Of a stretch of 64,000 nt of DNA, positions 37,701 through 49,100 are shown one piece after another. The notes beneath the pieces were generated by a model. The model did not search any database. It was not told where the DNA came from and was given only the letters and a program-made list of their open reading frames with translations. Each line of letters opens with the position of its first letter. The stretch's first letter is position 1. This stretch comes from Ptiloglossa arizonensis (lineage: Eukaryota; Arthropoda; Insecta; Hymenoptera; Colletidae). Made by a program: the position numbers and the translations under genes. The stretch spans positions 5,456,001 through 5,520,000 of the forward strand of contig NC_135060.1 in the NCBI RefSeq assembly GCF_051014685.1. Reading direction: 5' to 3'.

Positions 37701-40700
37701 GTACAGAAATGAAAATCCACGAGCACGTTACACTTCGCTATTTTTAATTTCACACGGGACAATAACCAGTCCGAAATACAGAACGGACATTGAATATCTA
37801 ACGAAGATTCACGTTCCCGTGTCGGTGGTGGGTCTCGTCTCTGAAAGTTTAACGAAAAGAAATAACTCTCCGGGCTTCCCCGGCTTGTCCTGTCTCGCTT
37901 CCACTCACTGTATCGGTTTTCCAGGCAGAGGAATATATTTTAACGAGGCGAAAACTTTTCTCGTCTGGTGCAACGAGGAGGATCACATGCGTCTGATATC
38001 GATGGAAAAGGGTGGAAACCTGTCGTCCGTGTACGCGAGGCTTGTTAAAGCGGTTACCGAAGTCGGGACCAAGCTGAAATTCTCCCGGCACCCAAGGCTC
38101 GGTTTCCTCACCTTTTGCCCAACCAACCTGGGAACGACCATCAGGGCCTCGGTTCATGCCCGGCTGCCGAAATTGAGCGCGGATTATCCGAGATTCGAAG
38201 AAATCGCGAGCATGCACAATCTCCAGGTGAGGAAACGAAATTCTCCACCTTTTCCTTATTCGGTCGCGTCGCGGGCGAACGACGAGCATATTCGGTCCAT
38301 ATACAGCCTCGGTTCGGTTAACATTCCCGTTGGGAGACCGAATTCCATTCTCTACCGTGCGAGAGTAATAAAACTAACGCCTCGTAGAGGGCGTTTTTAT
38401 CTACAGCGGGGTTTCGACAGTCGCGGGAGAACGGGACCGAAGATACTCCAGACGCGTACACTTATCGAGGTGGCCGAATATCGAGAGCCTCGCACTACAT
38501 TCAGCGTCTCGCGCGATATCGTTCTCTCGATTCACGTCGTTGTTACTATCCGTAGCGGAGAACGTTTCGGATTGGAACTCGAGTGGTTTCGAGGGGAGTA
38601 GATTTCTTTTTTTAATTCTATTTAGGCGAAGGTGTTGGTCGGAGGGTTGTTCTTTTTTTAAATAGAATAGTTGCGTATCTTTTAACGCGTTAGTCGGTAC
38701 AGCGCGAGGTTGTATAGAAGAATATCGATCTGTGTAATTCGTTACGGATAATCAGCGAATGGTAGATCAAGATGGTAATATCGGGTGAGACAACTCGTAT
38801 AGGGTTACAACTATATATCAATCAATGTTTTACCTCTCGTGTGATCAGCTTTCGTTAATTATCTACTCTTACGTTATGATTCCTGTCGTTAGGTGATTCT
38901 TCCACTAGTCTACACACCGTGATAAACAATGATCGCGTTTAAGTATTTTTGTCTACGTTACGGGTTCTACCGTAGGTTCCAATGGACGTTATTTACGTTT
39001 TAGACATCGATTAAATTTAATGCAACGACAACAAGGTAACGCATAGAGCGATAGGCTCGGCACCCTGGCTACAAGAGATTCTTAGTCGTCTCTAACGTCG
39101 CTTCCCGTTCAGCTCTCTGTTGTTCGTACAATTCCGCTTTCACGGCACTGGCCACGCTTTAGAATCTACAACGTCCCCACGCACCTTCAAACGCGCACAG
39201 TGTCGCTATTCTACCACCGTGAATCACGCGAGCGGCCATTCACTCTTTGTTTCCTAAATACTTCGCTCGCACCGTTTCACGGAAAACTTTCCCACACCCT
39301 ATTAATAATTTTAATAGACGACGCGATCCGCTTCGATGAACGATTCATTGTACGACAGAGTATAACAGGTTGTACGGTGAGTTTCGTCGTTCGATAAGAA
39401 ATCGAGTTATTAGGTTCGTTGATTCATTTTTCTTTGGATGGTGCACGTTTCGTGAACACGTGCGAAGTTTCACGTGGATCTGTCGACTCGTTCGTGTGTA
39501 TTTACGATTGTTCAAGTTGAAGTGGTATTCTTTTTTTTTTTACAGTGGAACAAACGACAAAACTTATCGAACAATCTAGTATATCGCAACAAACGTATTT
39601 ACGAAATTTCAAAGACTCTTTCGAGTCTTGGCTGCACTTTACAATCTTTGGAATTTTTATTTTAATCAAATACGGATACAATATCATCAGAACAGACTGG
39701 AACGAACGAAAACTCTATTTATTTGCAACGTTTACTCGATCGACGATCGTTCGTACGAAATTTGATTCGTTGAACATGAAATATAATTTGATCGTGCAAT
39801 TTAGATTGGAATTTTTACTGAACGAATAACTCATCGAAAGTTTATCGTTTTTTCGAAATTTGTATCGAGATAAGAATTTTTTCCGTTTCCGATTCTACCT
39901 CGTGTTTATCCCGTTACGTATTTCTAAATTTGAAACGAATTGCGTTTACATTTCTTTTTTTTTTTTCGCAACATCCGATTCTCTGTAAAATTGTATTAAT
40001 TACCGTTCGAATTTAAACGAAGATAATCTCTGCAACGTAGACACGGTAACACGTTAATTTCAACAAGTAGTATATTCTTTTTATTCGAAGTAATTCGAAA
40101 TTCGAAGCAGGGTATAAAGGGGAATCGGTGATTATTGTTTACATTACCAGTAATTAACATTTATTGTATACCGCTTAAAACAGCATGTATCAATTCCAAT
40201 ACGGTTACGCACACACGACATTGTTTCAAATTAAAGCGTATTCTACATCGAACGTAGAATCGAACCGTCTCTTCGTTCTATTTCAATTCCGTCGAGAGTG
40301 TGACGTTTAATGTCACCGAAACTCGCGAAGAGATCGGTTTTTCGAAATTATTGCCGAACATAAATTCGAGAAAATGTCGAAATAATGAGTAGCGATTCGA
40401 TACGATTTATACTATTTACGTACGTATTATAAATGATTTATAACCCACACGTTCGTCGAATATAAATAAATCATCGTCGGACGATTTTCAGCGTTTACGT
40501 CATCAACGTCAAACGCCATCCGTTGCTAAAAACTTAATGGAACGTACGCAACAAGTTTCGAAATGAAATTAATATTAACCGCCGGTATTAAACATTCGTA
40601 TCGTTGTATTATTGACTGCACGCGTTGTTGTTACTTCTTCGAATCCCAAGTGTATACATTATAAACTATCGTTACGAACCGAGCGTATAAACCTCGAACA

Positions 40701-43135
40701 ATGAATATTCTGCTCGCAAGGGAAATATTTGAACTGAATCTTCGCCCGCTTGTGGACAAAATACATACAACTAGAATATACAATTTTATTTCACGCGTGC
40801 CTCGACCTTTCTTTTTTCCTCCGCTGCGTGTGTTTTTATCGAATTTTAACATCACACCGTACGGAATTATAACGCGATTAAAAGAGACGAAATACAGTTG
40901 ACACGGTGTACCAAATAATGCGAGAAAAGTGCCCGCGCGTAATCTCACTCCGCTAGGTATACGCGTGTATTTAAAGCGTTTACGTTCCTGCAAGATGTAC
41001 GCGTTCGTTCTTGAATTGAAGTCGTATTTCATTCGCATCGATCGATCCAATCCCCTCGAAACAATCGAATCGATTCGAACCGACACTCTCGAGTCGCGTA
41101 TTGTCGAAGAATGTAGATAATAATGAGAATGTTCATTCTTGAGCGTTCCATAAATGTTACGCTACGATCGATCCTTGGAAACATTCCAAAATGTGTTCGA
41201 TCGGTGAAAAGAGGAAACTTGTTTATCGTTGAAACTATGATCTGTAAATTGAATAAAATATAGATTCGGAAGCAGAGACACCGGAACGATATACATCGTT
41301 GCGTCGATTTTAATACCCGTAGAAGGAGTACAATCGACGAACGAACGACAGTTATCGATCAAAGTTGAGAAAAAAAAGTTTCACTGCTTGTTAAAGCATC
41401 TATCCTATCGATTAGCGTAAATATCTTTAGAATTCACCTCGTTCGTTTTCATCATTCACGAACGTAACGAGGCCGGAATAATAGAATTCCGAACGAGATA
41501 TTCTAGTATTCGGACGTGTAATCAGATTCATATCGTTCCCGTCGGTGTTATTAGTTTCTTTTAAATAATAATCGAATCGTAGATCGTAACATTTTCATTT
41601 ACGGTTTGAAGAATAAAACTGATCGCCCGGGGGGAATGTATAATTAGTCAATTGTGCGTTAACCGTTCAGCAAAACGCGAAATTGCGAGTGCTCCCTCGA
41701 TAATAATTTCACCGTATTTAATTTGCGTGTATTTTCGACGCGCCACGGTCACGATAACAAATACATTAAACCGAAATTATCAGATCACCGCGAGAATTCT
41801 GCTGTTATAATAAACGCGAGAGGAGAGAGTTCGTTTCTCGACGACATCTTGCATTCGAATTGATATCGCGTCGAATAGCGTCGTAAGTTAAATTAATGAT
41901 CACGTTTTATAGTTTTTCTCGGGCAAGTGTACAGTGAAAAATAATAATCGAATATTCAACCTTCCGGTGACTACACAGCCGAGATACTATCGGTATTTTT
42001 TTCAGAAAATTGAATAGAATGGTAAGTATCGTTAAAATGAACGATACAACTCGACACCGCGTAAAATGCTACTAAGTTCTTTAATTTTTATGAACTTATT
42101 TTTATGCACTAAATTTTTACGAAGATATTAACGGTAGACGTACCGATACAGGTAACGTAATCGCGAAGTTTCGGTCATCGAGCGTATGTAATGCGAGGCT
42201 CTCTCGCTGTTGCTCCGTCTCACTCGCTCTCGAGTCGTTCGGTTCACTTTCCTTGTCGAGCGGTGCACGCTACCCCGCTTTCGAGTGAACTGGCCCAATT
42301 TCCACTACTTGAAACCGAGAGCCACGCGGTGTAACGAACTCGGTATTCGTTAAGTAATTCTCCCACACGCCCTAAGAATTCGTTTAAACTCGATTACTTT
42401 CTTCTTAGCGATCCACCGGGTTCCAGGATCGTTGACACGTCGACTGTCGTGCTAATTTTCCACGTTTGGGAGAGTTCTCGATGTTTGCTCGAATTGTAAC
42501 GCGAAAAATATTCAGATACGATATAACAAAGATCGACGGACTTTGATGTAGAACGAAAACAACGTACTGGGAAAATTAAACAAAAATTTGTATTCTTGTT
42601 TAATATAACCGTACTCTATAATTCACAATTTTTATTTCTGTTCGAACGATGACGAGTGAAATACAAGAAAATATTATTCGTCGTTCGAGATCATCGTCCG
42701 AGATTAAAAGTTTTACCGGTCTCCGAGTGACCGGTGTTTGTTCGTATTCGACCGGTGACGGATGAAAAAATTGTTCGCGTTTCGTCGCGTTGTTCCGGAT
42801 GATCGTTCGAGTGAAAAATTTGTCCAGTGTTCGAGCGACGTTTAAAAAATTCCGAGTATCGTTCCAATCGAGTTATCGAGGATCGAGCTTCGATCGTCGA
42901 TGATTTTTTAGAGTGGCGATCGACGCGCGGGAAACGATCTAGATCGAAAATTCACCGTGCGCGATGTATTTAGATACGGGGCACCAGGGGCGAGCACACC
43001 GAGAGCGAAGAAGGGGTCTACGATATCAGCAACAAACGACGGATGGGTCTGACCGAGCGAGAAGTGGTTTTCGAGATGAGAAACGGCGTACTCGAGATGA
43101 TCAAACAGGAGAAAGAACTGGAAGGTAGCGAGTAG
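22220..43135 (+). CDS. Arginine kinase (divergent paralogue with N-terminal extension), 4 coding exons, 381 aa
   Basis: Phosphagen kinase that reversibly transfers phosphate between ATP and L-arginine, buffering ATP in insect muscle and nerve. Exons join as 22220-22735, 26286-26451, 37925-38226, 42974-43135 (516+166+302+162 nt = 381 codons plus TAG), all with GT/AG boundaries. Numbering is standard arginine kinase numbering plus 21 throughout, so there are no net internal gaps. Visible residues: specificity loop S84-N-V-G and Y89; phosphate-binding R145, R147, R250, R301, R330; D83 and R214; the NEED box with E246; reactive C292 in [11 protein letters not shown]335 in GTRGEHTE. The product should therefore be active. 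It differs from the usual 355-residue insect enzyme in a 21-residue front extension and about 5 extra C-terminal residues (ending EGSE), and in many internal positions, so I infer a second arginine kinase gene rather than the main muscle one. Family assignment is very secure; paralogue identity is inference. Confidence 0.95.
22843..23440. repeat. 200-bp tandem repeat at start of arginine kinase intron 1
   Basis: Units start GATCGTTTTCGAAACGTCTC (22843), GATCGTTTTGGAAACGTCTC (23043) and GATCGTTCTGGTTAAATATT (23243), spaced 200 bases. The first two are close copies (shared GTTAGGGTAGGTTTCGACGC); the third is diverged and may run into a fourth remnant. Confidence 0.9.
23762..23942. mobile_element. 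Non-autonomous mariner-like element (MITE) in arginine kinase intron 1
   Basis: About 180 bp. The left end reads CTACCGGCTTGTTCGATAAG; the right end reads TTCTTATCGAACGACGAAAC then CGATCGATCTATCA, its inverted partner. It shares the internal block CACCATTTTCAGAAAAATAA and ACGAAGAACCTGATAG with the copy at 7911. Confidence 0.65.
26286..26451 (+). CDS. Arginine kinase coding exon 2 (aa 173-228, first base)
   Basis: Acceptor TTTTAG precedes GTG AAC GAG; donor GTGAGT follows GTC G, leaving one base for codon 228. It encodes the conserved stretch [10 protein letters not shown] (183-192) and [17 protein letters not shown] (204-220), including R214, the partner of D83 in substrate loop closure in this family. 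Reading starts in phase 0 from exon 1, giving EKK joined to [10 protein letters not shown], as expected for the family. Confidence 0.93.
30936..30985 (-). mobile_element. Mariner-like terminal repeat
   Basis: On the minus strand: CGGGTTGTTAGAAAAGTTAT, then TTCATTTTTTTTTT and CGAAACACGATT. It is closely like the element end at 61343 (AGGTTGTTTGGGAAGTTATT, then TCGTTTTTTT and CGAAACACGATT). Orientation implies an element body extending to lower coordinates, which I cannot delimit. Confidence 0.5.
31080..31367 (-). pseudogene. Mariner transposase remnant (N-terminal DNA-binding part)
   Basis: Minus-strand open frame 31173-31367 encodes a mariner-type helix-turn-helix: [20 protein letters not shown] followed by a [15 protein letters not shown] stretch, the usual REL..L.vs.stv.r.L...GkvkKLdeW pattern. 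It stops after EWSPR. A shifted frame continues with a TNNNRK motif and a LLPNHDNEP motif, matching the family's next block (about 31080-31170), so there is at least one frameshift and further stops. The DDD catalytic part is absent. A decayed DNA transposon, not a host gene. Confidence 0.75.
31482..31903. mobile_element. 422-bp inverted-repeat element, non-autonomous DNA transposon
   Basis: Left end GTAGGAGAGAGTAGGGTCAG, then GTAATAAC; right end, reverse complement, GTAGGGGAGAGCGAGGTCGT, then GTAACAAC. The ends match as terminal inverted repeats of about 30 bases with gaps. There is no coding sequence inside. A related AGGGGAGAG word at 13533 may be another end. Confidence 0.6.
33561..33880 (+). 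pseudogene. Mariner transposase remnant, plus strand
   Basis: Pieces in order of a mariner transposase: [13 protein letters not shown] (frame 1, about 33561-33600); after a frameshift [20 protein letters not shown] then [14 protein letters not shown], stop, [14 protein letters not shown], a second stop, then RDPFLHRTV near 33800-33825. It keeps the helix-turn-helix and linker but has at least two stops and one frameshift. Related to the remnant at 31080-31367 but in the opposite orientation. A possible mariner-type end (ATTAGGTTGCTGCATA) lies at about 32859. Confidence 0.75.
37925..38226 (+). CDS. Arginine kinase coding exon 3 (aa 228-328)
   Basis: Acceptor TTTTCCAG precedes GC AGA GGA, so the codon split across the junction becomes GGC (Gly228). 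The exon carries [18 protein letters not shown] (237-254) with catalytic E246 and R250, the reactive-cysteine motif [18 protein letters not shown] (288-305) with C292 and R301, and ends at MHNLQ with donor GTGAGG in phase 0. The non-catalytic part (255-285 and 306-326) is more diverged from typical bee arginine kinase than the motifs, which supports a paralogue under purifying selection rather than a pseudogene. Confidence 0.94.
38227..42973 (+). other. Arginine kinase intron 3
   Basis: 4.75 kb, GTGAGG to TTTAG. It contains an inverted-repeat element at 39363-39581, and a stretch at about 41620-41850 rich in TAATTA/TTAAT-type words and GC-richer than its surroundings that may be regulatory. 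A short inverted repeat (AATTCTATTTA and TAAATAGAAT) lies near 38616-38670. No other exon is seen. Confidence 0.8.
39363..39581. mobile_element. Non-autonomous mariner-like element (MITE) in arginine kinase intron 3
   Basis: About 219 bp. Left end AACAGGTTGTACGGTGAGTT, then TCGTCGTTCGATAA; right end ACGACAAAACTTATCGAACA, then ATCTAGT, the inverted partner. The ends match the other elements of the family; the middle is different, with a T-run near 39530-39541. Confidence 0.65.
42974..43135 (+). CDS. Arginine kinase coding exon 4 and stop (aa 329-381)
   Basis: Acceptor TATTTAG precedes ATA CGG GGC ACC. Residues begin [18 protein letters not shown] with R330 and E335, the second catalytic glutamate, then [13 protein letters not shown] and the C-terminal helix ending KELEGSE, TAG at 43133-43135. 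The first residue is Ile where Val is usual in NLQVRG. The acceptor has a poor pyrimidine tract, so splicing here may be weaker than at exons 2 and 3. Four to five residues extend past the usual C-terminus. Confidence 0.94.
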   Translation: MRGTRGEHTESEEGVYDISNKRRMGLTEREVVFEMRNGVLEMIKQEKELEGSE

Positions 43136-44274
43136 CAGCCACGTTCGGTGGACGGTGGCCGGAAGTGCACGGAAACGTCGACTGGCCGCGAACCTTTCCA
43201 TCGATTACGCTCGATTCGATACCATTGTTCTTGTAATTCTTGTAAATCGAAATATCTGAAAGTTTATCGATTAATGTTTCCGTGTGCCGTCAACACGCGG
43301 CCGTTACGGGCCGGTAGTAAACGTGGGTCGTTTCGGAGCCCGGTTATCGACAAGTTAGACCGATGCACGAAACGTCCAGCGCATTTTCTCTCTCGAATTC
43401 GTACCGAAGAAACATCGATTTATTATTATTCCACGAGGATCGTTGTTACAGAGTTTACGGTCTTTGGTGGACATTACAGACGGGAAACGATCGTAACCCA
43501 CCGCCGCGAATTGTTGCGTATGTGAAATTTACCGAGCGAATAAACATGCTAATTACGCAAGCATCAAATCCGATAATATTCTTACACCTGCCACGAACGT
43601 TATTCCGCTCCACCGTTCGGACCAAAATTATTACCAATCGATTGACTGCGATTTTAATTGTGTATACAAAAGTGGATGATATTGTACCACGGCGTGCGAT
43701 TATATTCACGTGTACACGACGATTCAGAAATACGTGTCCGTACTTCGGGGGGTAACTCGAGTCCAAGGTATGCCTCGGTCTATTATTATTACGTTTCGTG
43801 TTGGTCGTGTATCGTGTCTTCGAAGCACGGACATGTATTTTTGAATCGTCCTGTATATTCTTTCATGGAAGGCTTCGAGACATCAAACGTTGCAACGTAA
43901 ATTGGATATTATCGTAGAGGCGGTGATCGTGGGCTGTTTTTCTACGCTAGAAACCTCTCCCGTTTTTCTTCCACGTTCGAAGCAAAGGTCTGTTTTACGC
44001 GATACCATGTGAACTGCGCAACGCACGCACACCAGAGTTTAGACGGCGTTCGCTGCATCTGGAACACCGGGCGTGCAAAGGGAGACGACTACGAAGCCTG
44101 CGACATCGCGTGCGAACGATGTTTTCTCTGGCGGCTAAGTCACTCACCAGACCCAATATAGACCGTTTCGGATGCATATCATACGACGGAGACAACACAA
44201 TCCCGTAGTCGTCGGATACGACTCCGATACAGACGACACCGGAACTGTAGAAACTGTAACAGACGACGCGGGAT
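43136..44274 (+). other. Arginine kinase 3' untranslated region and downstream flank
   Basis: From the stop to about 43560 is the likely 3' untranslated region (AATAAA at 43539). Beyond that no feature is recognised until the TTAA element. Confidence 0.5.
43539..43544 (+). terminator. Candidate polyadenylation signal AATAAA for arginine kinase
   Basis: First canonical AATAAA after the stop, about 400 bases downstream, giving a 3' untranslated region of plausible length. It is position and motif only; no transcript evidence. Confidence 0.35.
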
Positions 44275-45038
44275 TTAACCCTTTGACTGCTACGAACGCA
44301 TATCTGCGTTTCGAGAAAACTGTCTCTGTGAACTTTGAACGTACGTACGCTTTTCGAGGAAGCTGTCCGTGCGAACTATGAACGAATATATGCGATTGGA
44401 TAAAACTGGGGTGTGAACTATGGACGTGTATACGCGTTCGGAGAAAGCTGCTGTGCGAATTATGGACGCATGTATACGTTTGGAGAAAGTCTATGCGAAC
44501 TGTAGACGCATATATGCGTTTGGAAAACACCGGTGTGTGAACTATGGACGTATATATGCGTTTGGAGAAAGCTGCTGTGCGAATTATGGATGCATGTATA
44601 CGTTTGGAGAAAGTCTATGCGAACCGTAGACGCATATATGCGTTTGGAAAACACCGGTGTGTGAACTATGGACGTATATATGCGATTGGAGAAAACTGTC
44701 CGTGTGAACTTTGGGAGTACGTAATGCTTTTCGAGAAAGCTGTCCATGTGAACTATAGACGCATATATGCGTTTGGAAAACGCTGTCCGTATGAACTATG
44801 GACGCATATATGCGTTTGAGAAAGCTGCTGCGCGAACGGTGGACTATGGACGCATATATGAGTTTGGAGAGAGCTAATGGTGTAGGTTTTGGACGCATAT
44901 ACGTATGTTTGAAAGTAACTTTCTCGTGTCGTTTAATTCGGTGTAAAAGAATTACAATTGTAACATAATTTACACTGGCAAACGATATTCCATCCACGTG
45001 GATCGCTTCGATGGCTTGTTCGGCACTCAAAGGGTCAA
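44275..45038. mobile_element. TTAA-type (piggyBac-like) non-autonomous element with minisatellite core
   Basis: Left end TTAACCCTTTGACTGCTACG; right end on the opposite strand TTGACCCTTTGAGTGCCGAA. They align as inverted repeats of about 25 bases with few mismatches, and TTAA/CCCTTTG matches the target and end style of piggyBac-like elements. No transposase is present. Most of the interior is the 42-bp repeat array described separately. The right-hand target copy has become TCAA. Confidence 0.6.
44285..44900. repeat. 42-bp minisatellite, about 14 copies
   Basis: Unit of about 42 bases carrying the palindrome GCATATATGC and words GAACTATGGACG and TTTGGAGAAAGCTG. There is a higher-order repeat of 126 bases (44443-44568 resembles 44569-44694). 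Because the unit is a multiple of three, several frames on both strands stay open through it; these are not genes. Confidence 0.9.
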
Positions 45039-45705
45039 TATCGTCTTCTTGGAAACGATTCGGGTCTATTATCGCCCAATGGAAACGACGATAGAACCGG
45101 ACACGATACAGACAACACTGAACTTGACACACAATAGAGAAAATTATGGATTCTTGATAATGTATCAGCCTTTGGTACAGAGAAATCTGAATAAGCGAGG
45201 GTCTGTCGTTGATAATGGGATTCTGGTGAAACGGGATACGGTGAAATCGTGACACTCGACACCGATGATGTCGAATCGGTGGTGCTCGATGTCGACAACC
45301 TGAGAGACACGGTACGTGGAATCCGACAAACAGCAGTGGCAACACCCAGAGATGTTTCGATATATGATAATGCGGCCGATAATTAAAACAAAAATGATTT
45401 TCACCTGGTCGATTTTCCATTGTTATAGGTTTCCTTTTCGGAGATAAAATATATCCTCGGTTTTACGTTTCTATGGATGAAAGATAGCATCGAAACAATT
45501 CGAGAATATAACGAAAAGAGTAAAAAAAACTCGGTAGTCGAGTGTTAAAACGTCTATACGGAAACTTTGGACACCTAGAATGAAGCAACCTCGAAATATC
45601 CACGTTAGAAGGTTTGAACACCTGGAATAATGTAAAGTCGTTAAGTAATATTGAAACATCCACGTTGGAATAAAACAATTCCAGAAATAAAGTATCAAGT
45701 ATCCC

Positions 45706-46135
45706 GTGAACTGTTTTCAGTGGTCGTATCTCGATATTTTCCAGTGCAGAAGGACCAGAGGAATCGGTTAACAAAAATACATTACACAGCTCTATAAAAA
45801 AAAAAAAAAAAACACCGTTGCACCAACCGAAAACATAATACCATCGAAAGACAATCTTCACGGTATTCAACTTTGCCTTCTAGCCAACGCTTACGATTGT
45901 CCTCTAACTTTACACTTGCGATTTCTCACAGTGAACTATTTTCAATAGATATTCTCCAGTGCAGAAGGACCAGAGGAATCGATTAACGAAAAAAAAACAT
46001 TACACAGCTCTATAAAAAAAAAAAGAAACAAAAAACACCGTTGCACCAACCGAAAACACAATACCATCGAAAGACAATCTTCACGGTATTCAACTTTGCC
46101 TTCTAGCCAACGCTCACGATTGTCTTTCAACTTAC
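45706..46135. repeat. 215-bp tandem duplication
   Basis: CCAGTGCAGAAGGACCAGAG recurs at 45741 and 45956, and GTGAACT(G/A)TTTTCA starts each copy. Each includes a poly-A run (45797-45814; 46010-46036) of differing length and CACGGTATTCAACTTTGCCT. Copies differ by few bases, so it is fairly recent. Confidence 0.9.
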
Positions 46136-49100
46136 GATTAGTCCCAGTTTTTAGAACCGTCCTGTAGAGTCTCGACTATCCCGAGGGGCCCCGTGTACCC
46201 CGTCACGTGAGTCATTGATGATCGGTATCGGGTCCCACGAATCACCGGACACCCCCGGTGCGTATACAACGTGTCGCGGGGTGTTCTTACGAGTACGCTC
46301 GACACAGAGACCGGGGATTGTTTCACGATTTTCCGCCTCGAGTACGAAGAGTCTCATGAAATAGGGATCCCTCGATATCGGAGCGTGTCGCGTATTCCGC
46401 GAACGTCATTATACACGCGTACGAAAGCCGTGTAGTATTATAGGTTCGTCGACTTTGATCGCGAGCTTGATCATTTATCGACGACGACGATCGTTCGTTC
46501 GCGGATATCTCGAGTGTCGAGAAACGTTCCCGCGGCGGTGTAAACGCGGCCTAACGCCACCGTGCAAATCCAGGTACGAGGTTCTCTCTTTTTTTTTTTC
46601 GTTCGTTTTTTCCTTTTTCTTTTTTTCTCCTGCAACGTCCACTCGATAGTTGCATTCAACGGTGGAGTACAGTTCGGAGGAGTACCAATTGCAGTTCGAT
46701 TATCCCGACGGTTGATTGCTACGCGCGTTCCATTCCAAAGTTTCGCGTTAACCGTTGCAACGTACGTATACTCTCCTCCACTCCGTTTTATCCGTAGTTT
46801 CGGAGAAGGGAAACTTCATCGACAACGCGAACCTTTTTCACCGTTCTTTTTCTAGTCTCGATACACCACCGGACCTTGAGCCGGCCCGACAACTTCCGCG
46901 TTCTTTTAAGGGGGCTGGATGATTCGACGCGTTATAAAATAATACGTAATAGAAATCCAAAACGAATGCGAACGTACAAGTTCTCACAAGTTCTTGTCAT
47001 TTCATTCCCAACCGTACGAATTGTTTCTACAATTGTTAAAATTTTCCAAAAATCGTACGCTACATTTCAGATAACGATCTCTACTTCACGAATCGACAAC
47101 ATTTTTTTCATTCAAAAAATGAACGAAGGTTCTTGTCAAATCGTGTTGGCCAACGAACAATGTTTCACAAGGGGTTCCGTGAATAGCGAATAACTTCGTC
47201 GTTTGGTACGATTTTTACTTTCGCGAAATTGCAAAACGAAGCTGAAAGTTATATTTATACTCTCTTCAAAGGACTACATTTTTCACGTAGTAATTACTTG
47301 GAAAAAAATTCTCCAAATTTACCAATTTTTCGACCTCTCGAAGCGACGTCTCCCCTCGAAACGGAAGAGAAATCGATCGCTGAAAAATGTTCAACGATCG
47401 TGTCCCCTCGACTCGAGGAGTCGGTCGACCGGAAGTCGGTCCAGTGGCCTCGACGGTGTCGCAGGAATGCCGAGAACGCGTTTGTTGATCCTCGAGCGAG
47501 TGCGCTTACTCGTGATCTTTGCGCAGTAACAATAACGCGACACGTGACACGTCACTGGAGTCACGCGTTTCGCTCGCGCGGGCCATTACGCGGGAGTGTT
47601 ACACCACGAGTAAAAAGAACAACTGACAGCTCGTCAAAGGTCTCGTTTCTACGAGGTGAATCCAGTGCACGTGTACCACGTGTCTCGATTGTACCACTAT
47701 GTTTCACCTCTGTCCCAGATTCGATGTCTTCCCGCCTATTCGGAAGAAAACACAGGGGAGTTAATTCACACGGTAAACAATAATTCCTGAGGGATGCGCA
47801 AACACTTGACACAGCCAATTAAGGCAAGGTAATTGCACGTGGTCGCCAGCTACTTTATATCCGGGCTGCGTTTAATGTACACTGCATTAGCCCGAGTCGC
47901 GAGGAATAAGAAATATTTGCTCGCGGTTCGTGTCTCGTAGACGTTAAACGATCCCCTTGGACTCGGTTTTCTACGAATTCCGTTAATCGTGGGAAATTTG
48001 AGAACATTTTTACCTTTCTCTCTTTCCTTTTTTTTTTTCTTTTTTTTTTTATTCTCGTTTTCGAAAAACGTCTACCCGATCGAGTGGAAACGAACGGAGC
48101 GAATTTTCGCGAGGAAATAAACATCGAATCGGAAACCGTGCGCGACCAGTTAATCGAATATAGATTTCCGATCGTTGTGCGTTTATTGAAAAATTTTCGC
48201 ATTCGATACGCGATAGCCCGCTACCTAAAGAGAGGAATAATTACGTGGATTCGTTCAGCGAGAGGAACAACGTTGCTTTCTCTACGACCGTAGGAGAGAA
48301 TTAGCTACGAAACGAGACGGACCAAGCGAGCCATTTCTTTGGATTCCGAAGGACGCTAAAAATCGACCCGAGAAATTGTTTAATGTCACGAGAAAGGAAG
48401 ATCGGACTAATATTACTTATCACTGGAAACGTCGCGGAATAATTTAACGAGACTCCTGGCCCTTCTTCGTAAAATGATCCGCCTTCTAGTTCACCATGTT
48501 CATTCTAAATTGGAAGTCGACCGTGAGAAAAGAGGCCGATTGTCAGCGTGTTAAATCATTTTATTCTCCAACGTCCGGACCGACTTTCTGCTCCTGATTT
48601 TTTTACGCGTTTAAAGAACCGAAAGAACAACGATCAAATTCCATTAAACGAACAGGAGTAATAGGCAAATGCTCGCTCGAAACTTCGAACGTGCAAAGTT
48701 CTTTTTCGTGTAGCAATTTTAATACATTTTAAGGGACAATCGTTTATTCCCTGGCTGTACGAAGAAATTCAAATTGTTAACTCTGTCGACTCGAGGTCAT
48801 CTTTGGACATTAAACGTACATCTCGAGTATATAGAAGAGTTTGCAAATTATCAATGACTATTTTCGCACCACAGGTCACGAAAGAGTTCAAATCGAAAAG
48901 TTTGAGCAATTTTCGAATCTATCGGATAAATTTCACTTGTAGTCACATCGCACGTTTAATGCGAAGAAAATATAAATTTCACTTCCTTCGATCAACGTAG
49001 CAAGCGACCGCTACGTTAGACCGTGTTCCTTGAAACTTTGTCGAATCTTTTGTCAAAGATATCGTATCTCTCGAAGGACACTGAGAGTCGAGAACGGGAC

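Larger units (their letters stand above)
26452..37924 (+). other. Arginine kinase intron 2
   Basis: 11.5 kb, GTGAGT to CCAG. It contains a cluster of decayed DNA transposons between 30.9 and 33.9 kb (mariner end, two mariner transposase remnants, one 422-bp inverted-repeat element). Around these (32.3-33.5 kb) the DNA is noticeably AT-richer and poorer in CpG. 27.4-27.6 kb has a loose TATTTTATCTTTG-type repeat. An AT/T-rich microsatellite lies at 35938-35970. No nested gene is recognised on either strand. Confidence 0.8.

Noticed and set aside
44420..44819. Repeat-containing proteins on both strands across the 42-bp array
   Set aside because: The unit length is divisible by three, so frames stay open automatically; no start or splice context, and the array lies inside a transposon-like element.
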